From Glandiceps talaboti (taxonomy: Eukaryota; Hemichordata; Enteropneusta; Spengelidae), in assembly GCF_964340395.1 (NCBI RefSeq), contig NC_135549.1:24368342-24432341 (forward strand): a stretch of 64,000 bases of DNA. The letters run 5' to 3'. This document shows, piece by piece, positions 50,201-62,200 of the stretch. How positions within the stretch are numbered: the first letter of the stretch is position 1; each line of letters starts with the position of its first letter. The position numbers were made by a program, and so were the translations under genes. Under the pieces are notes generated by a model. The model saw nothing but the letters and a program-made list of their open reading frames with translations, did not search any database and had not been told where the DNA came from.

Positions 50201-53200
50201 GGTGGGGTAGGTAGATTTTTTATTTATTTATTTATTTATTTATTTTTTATGTGTGAGTGACTAGTTCAGGTAGTTATGTTTTTCATTGTTTTCAATATGG
50301 TCTCTGTGTGTAACTGGTTTCTTCTCATCAGATGTACAGCCATTACAGATTGGAAGACCAGTTTTATATTGTCTTCTTAAGTTGATGTCAGTTTCCGCAT
50401 CCACTATTTCTCACGAGACTTCACAGTTTTCGAAAATTTTATTTATTTTTTCCTTGAATATGTAAAAAAAAAAGTTTAGGGTCAGCAGTGAAAAACTAGG
50501 TGGGTCAGGTAACCGGAACCAAACAATTTTTTTCAGGCCTAAAAAGAAAGTAAAAATCTGCTTTAAAAAGTTACGCACATTCCCTTATAGTAACCATCAA
50601 ATTAGAGTTAATTGAAAATTGCCCAGGTATCCATATTTTAATCATATATTTGAAACTTCTGTTTACCTCAATAGCAAACTCTGACTTGTACTAATATTTC
50701 ATACAACCACTCTCAACTACAAAAAAAAATACTGTGTCAGGCATTTCACTGCTTTGTTCTCCATACATTAACTAAACTTGTGTACAGTCCTTATGACTTG
50801 CTAACAAGTTATTAGCAAGTGATAAAGAGTGTATACCATACCATTAAATTCAGTCAATGCAACCAACTTCCCAACGTGTACCATAGACGCTTTCATTTAG
50901 GGTCTATGTTAGTACAGTCATTTTATTGTACTCTTGCCTGATACTAAATAATATCAATTAGTGTAGAAAGACAACTTTTTGAAATCAACATGATCTAAAA
51001 TACGAGTGTATATTTAAGTATTTTGATAAAGTTGGATGTGTGTCCTCAGTAGTTTTGCTAAGGTTGGGGAACCCCAGTGACAGAAATTGGCAAAAATGAT
51101 CAAACTGGTAGTTTTCAATACATTGTACATGTACCATGGGGTCCATAATTTTAGTAGGGAACCTGGTAAAATGACTCGGGAACGCGGGTAGATTTTATCT
51201 CCCTTAACGAAAACACAGGACTGGGTCTCTATATATTATTATGTTCTATTTTATTAAAGGATAGATTTGACCGCTATCACGTTTATAATGAATTTACAGG
51301 AAACGTAAATATTTTAAATGTCCATTGGTGATTCATACATCCAATGTCACAAGTGATGGGAAGAAACAGCTGGTTATACATATATATATATGCAATGTGC
51401 ATGTTCATGTTTGCACTTTACAATATCTAGATTCTAAATTCTTTTTTTTTTAAATAATATCTTTTTCAAAACTTATATCATAATTACTGAAATATTTCGT
51501 ACTAGTGCAAAATTTGAGAATAATGATATTTTTTAAATGATATTTCTTTTCAGATGACATTGTTGTGTTGAAAGTTGAATGACATTTTATCAGATGCTAT
51601 TTTCTTTATTGGTTGCAGGTGTTACCTCTGTCTGTAGTGTTTGTTGGAATGATCACGTTTAATAACCTGTGTCTCAAGTATGTTGGAGTATCATTCTATA
51701 ATGTGGGACGGTCGCTGTCTACTGTATTTAATGTGGTAAGTGTTCACACCTGTTTTCAATTATTACATTACATACATTTGTACAAACAATCAAATATGAC
51801 ATTAAAGCTGCACTGGCTGCAACTGAGGTATAATACTTTTTGATAAATCATGCAAACTCAAAATTGTTAAAATACCAATAATTAGACATTGTACATGTCA
51901 ATTAGAGGTCTATGTTACATGTAGCTATACGTTGTATAAGTTGAAATCACTATTTATTGGAGTGCTGAATTTTGGGTATGGACCCTAAAATAATTTGATT
52001 GGACATCTTGTATAAGTTGAAATCACTGTTTATTGGAGCGTTGAATTTTGGGTGTGGACCCTAAAATAATTTGATTGGACATCTTGTATAAGTTGAAATC
52101 ACTGTTTATTGGAGCGCTGAATTTTGGGTATGGACCCTAAAATAATTTGATTGGACATCTTGTATAAGTTGAAATCACTGTTTATTGGAGCGCTGAATTT
52201 TGGGTATGGACCCTAAAATAATTTGATTGGACATCTTGCACCATACTAATGTGAAGAGCTACATGATACCATCACTTTGAATGACCTTTCTTAACTTGTG
52301 ATGATATTGATACCTTAGAACAAGTACTGTGATGTTTATATTCTGAAGATAGGGCACAACAATGTGTACTGGTTTATTTACACTCATCCACAAATATTAG
52401 TAAAGGAAGGAATCAATTTTGTATGCTGATATGGCCTTTGAGCAGTAGATACATATAAATCAGCAGTATTTAGGACAAACAGAATAACCCTCAGTTTTCT
52501 AGGCCCTTCACATTGAAGAATTACGAACCTCTGAGTCTTGCCCACGAACAATAAAATACAAAACCTGGTATAGTGTAAATGTAAGCCATGAACCAGGGCA
52601 AACGTTGTGGTGAACAGATGTGCTGACTAAGTTAGAAGTTAGAACTGATCATTATAAATGATACATTTTAGGGTTTACTACTGAGTGATATGTCAAAAAA
52701 AATGTTTGGTATAATTTTATATGATAGCCTTAAACTGTACCTGTCACACAGCTAGTGCCCAGTGATGTCAAGTTCTCCTAAACAAGGATACCAATCTTTC
52801 TTGTAATTTCTGAACAAAATGATATCAAAACCATCACCAGACCTCAAATGTTGTTATGTTTCCTGGTCTTCAATCAACCAGCAACATCAGGCATTCCTAT
52901 AGTCTCACAGCTCTCTTGTGGAAAAAAAGGTTCCAGGCAGAATGCTAACTAGTGCCGATTAGCTCCAAATCCTATGCAGTATTGTGAGGAACTCTCTCCC
53001 TTCATCCTCATTTCCACTTCCCAGTTGAATGTTTCAAGTAATACAGTGACTGCAATCAGTAGTGGCCATATTGGATTTGTCAGTTATGTTGATAAATAAA
53101 AAACAATCATCCAAGGCATTTTATGATGTCAGATAAAAAATCATAATTACATCACACCAGCATGACAACTGAATGAAAATAATTGAATATAACACTATAT

Positions 53201-56200
53201 GTTTATGTTATGGTTCATCTACCATCTCAATGAACAATAAGTTCAAACTTATGTGAAAAAGTGTGTATGTTTATGTTATGGTTCATCTACCATCTCAAAC
53301 AATAAGGCCATGTTTTTTTAGTTCATCCAATCAATAATTCCAAGTTTATGGTGAAAAATTGTAAGTTTATGTTATGGTTCTTCCATCATCTTAATAAACG
53401 ATAAGGTCATGCTTATGTTTAAACTGTATGTTTAGTATTTTTTTTGTGTCTGTTCAGGTTGTTACACGATGTACATAGAGGTCGACAGATTATTCATGAG
53501 TGTTGTGTGTTCGCACTTTCCATACGAGATATGTAGATGACATTGTGTGCAAAACCAAACACAATTAATATTTTTGGCCATAGGAGGTATTAATGCAGCC
53601 AAAGAGCTTAATTAAAATATGACATTATTTTCTTAATTTTCATAATTATCAATATTATTGTTGTTAAAAGTGATGCCAACCCCACATGTACAGTAAGGCA
53701 TTATTTGTCACCCTTTATGGTCTTAATACTTTACTAGATTTTAATAAATAACTAAACCAAACATTGAAAGGAATAAGTCAGTGGTTCACAGTTAATGCCA
53801 GTGTCCTTGGCACTGTAAATTTCATTAATTTTGTTTGTCTTGTAGATTTCAAAAGTACAGAAATAAAGTAATAATCGACAGACTTGTTATTCCTTTATTT
53901 CACTTTCAACATATCATTCTTCTTAAAAGTATGCCAGTAATATAAGAAATGTTCACAATATTCAAAAATATAAATATAAATAATATAGGTTTGCAAAACA
54001 ATTGTCTGGTAAATTTGTAGAAAAAGTTGGTCCTAGACAAGAGAATGGTCCTATGTAATCCATATTGATAAGATATAATGTGAAAACCTGGGATTGAATC
54101 ATGGCCTTTCATTAAACACATTTTGATAGAGACGGGCTCATATTGATAAAATGGGATGGAGGTGTGAGCCTTTATTCTTTTAGCAAATTTGACCAACCTT
54201 GTATATGGCCCTATTATTAATGAGATAACACTAATGTGAGAACCTAGAATGACATCATTTCATAGGTATTTAATTTTTTTTTTTTTAAATGGACTAACAT
54301 TGTGGTTGGCCCCATTAATGAGATAATACTAATGCAGAGAATGTAGAATGAGATCATGGGACTTTTAACATATTTTGACCTGGATTTTCATTCACCAAAT
54401 GAAAGAGCCCGACATAGACTCAAATGCTTTAAAGAACTGATAACTATTTATATATAAATATAAGTAGACAAAGAAGTAGCACTGAAATAAAAACATGTAA
54501 ATCCCATTAAAAACTTTAAAAACACATTCCAATATTTGTCTGTATTCAGCATATCAGTATTTATCACATTGTTAGCACTATCAGCTACATCCAGGAAATG
54601 TACATTAAAATCATTCACTTCAAGGACCTGAGTGACTCAACTTATTCACTGTGGGAAATACATTTGTGACTCGCATATATTCTGATAAATGAGAACTAAT
54701 TTATGTCTATACAAAAACAGGATATCACATCAATTAATTTCTCCCTTATAGCTAATATAAGATCTCTAAGAAACTTGTCAATTAAGTTCTTCTGAGCACA
54801 AGATCTCTTAAGAAGCATTATCTGTATGCAAGTGCTTGATGTTGACAGGGTATGTGTCATTGTGGTATTTATAATGAGTGTAGTGTCTGTTGAATTATGA
54901 TCCTGTTGAAGTGTGCAGCCATACAGCTTTGATGGCCTCAGATGAAGAATGGGCCATAAATGTCAGAGATTAATATCCATGCGTAAATTTTAGTATCATG
55001 ATATGCTATTTAGTGTGCCACTTTACTCGGAACAGTTTAATGCTGTATTAAGCACTTCTTGGCAGTGCCCTGTCAAGTCTGGCAGAGTTTCCGCTTCTGT
55101 TTAACCTCTCGACAGACTTTGCAGTACATTGTAAGCAGATGTAATGGCAAATGAAACAGAAGACACATGTGGACATGTGTACCAGAACTCGTTATCTACC
55201 GTTGTAATTCAGAGTTTGTTTCTCGGTGTGTGTTCAGTTGTTGGAATCTTTGGCAATCTGCTTACTATTTACGCAATCGCTACCACTGTGAAATTACGAA
55301 GCACTTCTAACATTTTCATTGCTAACCTGGCTGTCGCTGACTTTGCAGTGTGTCTGATATTGGAGCCATTCTACATGGTGGGAGTGATATACCAAGAGTG
55401 GATCTTGACGGAAGGACTTTGTACAATGTTAGGAATGCTGAACATAGCCTTGAGAATGGCATCACTGTGCAGTCTGGCATGTATTGCCATCAACAGGTTT
55501 ATATCCATCACGAAACCAGCAGCTCAAAGTGTCAGTCTGTATTCCACTCAAAAAACAGTTCTGTTATGTGTACTGATTTGGACTTGTCCTCTGTGTATGT
55601 CTCTACCACCGATCTTCGGTTGGGGCAAGTATGGTTTCGACAGGAAGGTCTTAAACTGTAAAATAGCATGCGATTCTAACAAGTACTTTTACATAACACT
55701 ATTTCTTGTTCTTTTCGCAATTGGTGTCATTATCCTGATCTGTTATTCCGGTATTTTCCGACATGTCTGGAAGAGTAAAAAACGTGTGGAACAAGCAGCT
55801 GAAATCAGCATACAGCCTCCGAGCAACAACGACAGTTCAACATCGACAGAAAACACTCACCATTCCTCACCACAACGAAAACTTAAACACAGCAGGAAAA
55901 CGGAGATCCGTATTGCTGTGAATCTGTTTATTGTGTTTATTGTCTTCTGTGTCTGTTGGCTACCGTTTGCTCTGATTAATTTAATCGATACTGAGAGAAA
56001 AGCTGACCAGGGTGTCTGGATGGCATGCTCACTTTTTGCGTTCTCAATATCATCTATAAATTTTATCCTGTATGCTCTTAAAAACCATCATTTTACAACA
56101 GCGTACAAAAGAGTTTTGACTTTCCGCTGTAGACAGTGGTAGTATATTATATTAAAAATCTCCATTTGCTAAATTCTTGTTCATTTCATCCAGAAGGTTG

Positions 56201-59200
56201 CCATGCAACTTGGATAGCAAAATATATGAAAATGACTCCATAAAAGAATATTATTTTTCCTCCAATCAGTTAGACCAAAGCTAGCCTGGTATCCATGCAG
56301 ATGGGGATTTGAATTCTTTATTTCCTCACCCCAGATGGGAAATCAAAAGTAAAAATCTCAAATTGTCCGGATTCTAGGCGAAACTTAATGTTCTAGGTAC
56401 ATGTATAAAGTAATGTAATTTCATGTTTTGTTATAGACTGTCGACAGTCGTTCATGCCTTTCTTGGTACGTTTTATCTAAAATTAAAGTCGTCGCCTCGC
56501 TCCGATCCAGGCCGGAGCAATACTATAACCGCGTACTGATTGAACAGCGAGTGCCGGACGCACGAGCCTTCAACACTCACAATTCCTATCGGTATGCATT
56601 AGTATTCAGTGCTACGGAGCGAGGCAACAACTTTGTTTTAGATGAAACGTAGCCAAAAAGGCACGAACGAATGTCGACAGTCAAGTTTTGGTATTACAAA
56701 TTTATTTATTTATTGAACTCCCAATAGATGTATCATTATGCTATTTCTGTTCATATTTGTCATATTTTTTTTTTGTATTTGTTCATTCATAAATACCAAA
56801 TAAATTAAATGATTTTAATTAGCGCTATTACTTAAGTAGTTTATTACTCATATATATATAAAATTTAGCATTTCAAAATGCAAACTATATATATACATGT
56901 AGTTTGATTGGTGGGTAATCCATTGGCGTTTGAAAAAAAATAACAAATTGCTTGTCAAGTCTGACCCCTCACATATTTTAAAATTACACTTAAAACAAAA
57001 TAACTCATATGGGCTGACTAATGATTGATAGCCAAATTTTGTTGGTCCGAGTCAAAATGAGAAAAACTGGGATTTCTTGTGAGTCAACAACACATAGTAA
57101 GAGATAGGGGAACACCAAATTTTGGTGCGGCACTAGAAATTGTGTGCATCAGTGGCATGTCAAATTGGCTCAGAGGGCACACTGGTGTTGACACTTTGTG
57201 AATATTAATAATCAGTATAGTCCAGACAATGTACATGTAGTCGCTTGTCAACAAATTATATGAAATTGTGAAATGCTGATTGCATGTGATCACAAGGTGA
57301 TCATACCCACTTTAGGGAGTACATTTGTGAAATGCTGATAGCAAGGTGATGATTCCTATCTCAGGGAATACAATGATGTAAATATATCAAAAATAAGAAA
57401 AAAAATATTGCAATGACAACTACTGTGGCTTTTAATAATAACTCTTTGTAGGTCAAGAACTCTACTATCATAGTGGGTTTATTTAGTTATACCAACTTTA
57501 AGGGGAGTCTAACATTTATTGCACCTACATGTAGTAACATTGAATATGTCCTTGACAACTGATATGTACAATCTTGTCAGATTTCTTACTATGTTGCCAT
57601 GACGATGGAACACACAAAAACAATTACATGTATGTGTTTTTACTGCAGTAAGTGCTATTAAGTAAACATGATAAGTGTTACCGATAACTTGACCTTTTCT
57701 GGGGTCATGTTGCCTTTTTAAAGTTTATTTTCATGTTCTGAAACTGACATGAAAGAAACATACTTCTAAATTAAGAATGAAAAGCAAATGAAGACAAGTG
57801 TATATTTTTTGTTGTAGTAACTACTGTTAATAATAAGCATTAATAAAGTCTTATCAATAACTGAACCTTTTCTGATGTCGACCTTTATCAATTTATATTC
57901 ATATTTGTGAAACCGACGTGAAATAAATCTCTACATCTCTAAATGAAAATCGATAACTTGTCGTCGACTAGTCTAAAGGCGTGGTGTACTGTGACACGCA
58001 GTGACAGAAAGTACTAGTAGTTTACAAGTGTTTACATTGAAAACAAAATGACTGTCTAATTTCTAAGCTGCTATTACCGTTTCTGCTTACATTCATGCCT
58101 GACAAGTAGCTACTGTAGCCAGTTTATTTTTTAAAAAGTAATAACTTTCGACTTGTTTATGACCAATTGAGTAACTCACGGATTAGTGTTTGGATCTCTG
58201 TGTTACTGGATAGGTCCTTGATAATATACATGATATAAATTTGTATGTACTTCCCCACAAAATGGTTGTAAATTATCAAATATAACACAGCAGATGCATA
58301 TGTTGGTTCCCATAGCAGGGATCAGCATTAAAAATATCGCTAACAATGTTTTATGATCCAGAAGATCTTATAGCCATGGCCAGTTGTGTTTATTATGATA
58401 TGAATATTTAATTTTTAATTTGCATTTTGATTTGAATTATATTTCAGTCGTGTGTCTGGGGATTCATTCAATGATATAACTATACTGGAAGATTGATCAT
58501 GGAAATGTCAGGCTGTATATTAAGAGAACTTGTTTTTTTAACAATTTATCAATTCATAGTCAGTATAGGAAAATGTTGGGGGTTTTTTTGTGAGATGCAC
58601 ATTTATTTTACTAGTAGTAGATTTACATGACTGTATGTACATAGTAAGAGACCAAAAAGTGTTGAGAGTAGAACAGTGACACAGTATCTTGTGTTGTCCT
58701 GTATATTTTTATCATACTACAATATGTGTTACGATACAGTAAGATATACATGACATTGTTAGTGTGCATGTCAGTGTGTCTGTCAAAATCTGTGCTAGTT
58801 GTGGTGTGCATGTGTTTGTGTGCACGTGTGTGTCCATGTGTGTGTGGGTGCTTGTGTGTTTGGAGTGTAAAAATTTAATTTCAGTCTGATATAGAACAGT
58901 GTATCATTCTGTTCAACTTTCATAGCTTTAATAGCATTACTGACGGTCCAAATAAACCATGGGCAAACCATTCAGTATTTATAATAGTATAATAAAGAGA
59001 TCACACACACATGTAGCTGTTGTCATTTCCAAATGATATACTGCCCCTTGATATCCACTTTTGAACTTCATACAAGCAGTAAAGTGACTTGAGATATGCA
59101 CTGAACCAGTGTGAAGAAATTGGATATTTTAGAATTGCAGTGAATGTGGTCATCAGTCACGACCTCGACAGCAACAACACAGATGGTGACTTCATCTAGG

Positions 59201-62200
59201 GTATCAATGCTTCCATGTTACGATATGGAAACTCTGTACACTAGTTATAAAAGTGATTCCACTCTAACATGCCTCTACTAAGAAAATGGAACAAAGAGGA
59301 AACATGGCAACTATAAAGGGATACTTCCATTAAAAGAAAATAGAAGAATAGAAACTATGCACATTTGTTATAAAAAAAGAAGTGGTTTCACTTCAATGTA
59401 TAAGAAAATAGGAACATGGAATTAAAAGAATGCAAACACGTTATAAAGTGGTTCAAGTTTTTCTTTGACATCATGAGTGAAACTGAAAGAAATACAAACA
59501 GATTGTCACCACTTGTATGTTATTTTTCAGAAAATACAACGTCTGCTGCTAGCTGCAGAGTATAATACATGAATTAACATTAATTTTGAATGACAGAAAT
59601 AAGGCCTGATTACTAAATGTAAAAACTTTGAACCAAAACTGACCACTAAATTCTCTCTATTCTTTCCTGGCAGATATTGTCGTATGCTATATTAAAGCAG
59701 ACTACGTCAGTGAAGGCTATTATATGCTGCTGTATAATTATCAGTGGATTTATTTTGGGAGTAGACCAAGAAGGTAACACAGGTATGTACATGTACCAAG
59801 CTCTGTCACTACGAATATTACATCATGACACTCTCTGGGAACTACGATATGTCTTCATACCATTCCGCGATGGCCACCATATACAATTTGTGTAAAAATT
59901 CCAGTCACAAATTAAATGAATAAAAAACTCAATGTCATAGTACATTGTAATAAGATTGTTTATGCAAATCTGTTTTGTATAATGTATCGTAAATACCACA
60001 AATATTACTTCTGTTTCTGTCAATAGTTAAGCCAAGTTTTCAGAACAAAAACCAGGATATAGGGAATTAGATGGATAAATTTTATGTACTGGCCACCTGT
60101 AACTACATCAGTACATGTAGTTTCCTCTCAAAACCTCTCATTATTTTCTTTAGGAACCCCAGTAAAATGACATGGAAATCCCAGTGGATTTTACCTTCTC
60201 ACCACCCTTTAAAAATAGCAGCACTATCAATCCTTGTTGATAGAGAAATTGTGAATTTGATGTCAAATAGTGTAAACCTAGTAGGTATTTTTGGATCTAG
60301 AAAATTTTATTACAGTCTTCAACTGGTTCCCAAAGAGTCATGTTTATACATTTCTAAGCCTGACGTGCTCTGTGTTTTATATACAGTACAAGAGGACATT
60401 TTAGCTTCTATTTATTTTCATGTTTTTGTTTTCCACAAAATAAGTAAAATATAAATCTTTTAACAAAAGTTTCCATGTTAACATGTACATGTAGTAATTA
60501 TTGTAACTCAAGAAATGTCACTTTGTTTTCATTTCATAACACTTGTTTACATACCATGAGGTCAGCGGTTAAGTTGGTCATCTGGGTGATTCATGTTTAT
60601 GATTTGTGAATAGTGTACATAGGTTTATATGATTTACCATCACTTGACATTCTTTGCTTGCTGGACGTGAATAATGTACACACCCAGTCAAAATATACAG
60701 TAGATGTGTCTGTGGTCCCCTGTAGATAATTTCACAAATGTAATTTTACTGTACATATAATACAGGACTCTAAATACTGTGACATGCCAACATGTGTACC
60801 GGTAGTCTTGCTTAGTACAGAGACTCTTCTGACTTCCACAGCCACCATGATAGTCTGGGAGAATGCTTAAGCATTGCCACGTAACTGATTGGAACGAGAA
60901 GCGCTGCTCTGAGAAGTAGACCCACAACATGACCTCTGTAGTAAAATCATACAGTGTCAACTCTTGCTTAAGAATATTTTAGGTTAATAATCTCCTATCA
61001 AAGATTATTTCACAAAATTTCCAAGATTTGTAAGAGACATACAGAGTTGATGGAAATGAAAATTTTGAATCATTTTTAGCCAGTGAGAATGTGTCCAAGT
61101 CCAGTGACTCACCATCATAAGTACAAATCACTTAGCATATGCACCATTTCCACAGACTCTCTGACACCTCCATGAGCTAGAGGAGTCTGGGTAATTGAGA
61201 CTATACTGAGCTGGCACATAATGATAATCTTTATTTGTATAGTTCTTGAAGTATATAAACACTTGTCTCCCAAGAAGTCCAGTGAGGGCCATCTGTAATG
61301 GGATCTGTGTTTAAGGCAGGAGGAAATCGGGAGTATCCCGGGAAAACCTTCATTGTTCAGTAGAGTCAAACTGAACAACACTTTTCTTACTTACAGCGTG
61401 GTATTAATTGAATCAAACCCTTGAATGGGTTCAAACCCAACTGCAGTGGTAAAAAGCAAGTAGTTTAACCACTCATCCACCAACAACCCTTAGCAGTAGT
61501 CCAGGGCATATCGACTACTAAACATTGTAATCGGCTTCCAACTTTATAAGGTGGTAGTCTAATAGACCAATAGAAATCAATAGAAAATTGTAACTGAAAC
61601 TGTTCATTGACTAAATCTGACTACCAAACATAGAAGTTAGATCTGAGTGTTTACATTGATATATACACTGAAAATTGTGTACATTGCTTGTGTCTTTTCA
61701 GGTGTTCTAAACTACATGGGTGTAGTGTATGGGATTCTAGCCAGTCTATGCGTTTCTCTCAACGCTATCTTCACCAAGAAGGTCCTACCAGCTGTCGATA
61801 ACAGTATTGGCAAACTGCAATACTACAACAACATCAATGCATGTATTCTATTTATACCTCTACTACTAATAACCGGAGAGTTCCAAGTTTTGTTTTCTTT
61901 TGAGAAAATAACCGACACTGGCTTTTGGACTATTATGACAGTGAGCGGACTTATAGGTTTTTCAATTGGCTACGTGACAGGACTACAGATACAAGTCACA
62001 AGTCCACTAACGCACAACATCAGTGGTACTGCCAAGGCGTGTGCACAGACCATCATAGCTGTTTGTTATTACTCGGAGGTTAAGACTGTTCTCTGGTGGT
62101 TGAGTAACATGATGGTGTTGTTTGGATCAGGGGCATACACTAATGTCAAGAGTATGGAGATGAAACAAGCCCATGAGGCTAACTTGAAAGCTATGAAGGC

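Larger units (their letters stand above)
45885..51618. other. intron 3, right part
   Basis: Contains family D (46761-46925), a family A solo end, a degenerate open frame on the minus strand, a foldback element at 48964-49135 and a MITE B copy at 50151-50541. No convincing gene is present before SLC35C1 exon 4. Confidence 0.6.
51736..55143. other. SLC35C1 intron 4, left part
   Basis: Contains the 4 x 76-bp array, a three-copy repeat near 53200 and a diverged repeat near 54010-54370. No gene is seen before the eighth receptor. Confidence 0.65.
56143..59673. other. SLC35C1 intron 4, right part
   Basis: Holds a foldback MITE at 56436-56684, a family D copy at 57012-57184 and tandem doublets near 57265-57370 and 57625-57955. 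TG-rich sequence lies near 58800-58860. No further gene is recognised. Confidence 0.6.

Noticed and set aside
55144-56142. Opsin identity for GPCR 8
   Set aside because: The GWGKYGF loop recalls opsins, but position 7.43 is Phe, not the retinal-binding Lys, and NPxxY is absent.
60071-60454. 127-codon frame in intron 5
   Set aside because: No family similarity, partly overlaps a dispersed repeat and lies between clear SLC35C1 exons.
61222-61497. A functional tRNA gene on the minus strand
   Set aside because: A-box and B-box-like sequences are present but no complete cloverleaf was found, and the downstream body and tail fit a SINE.
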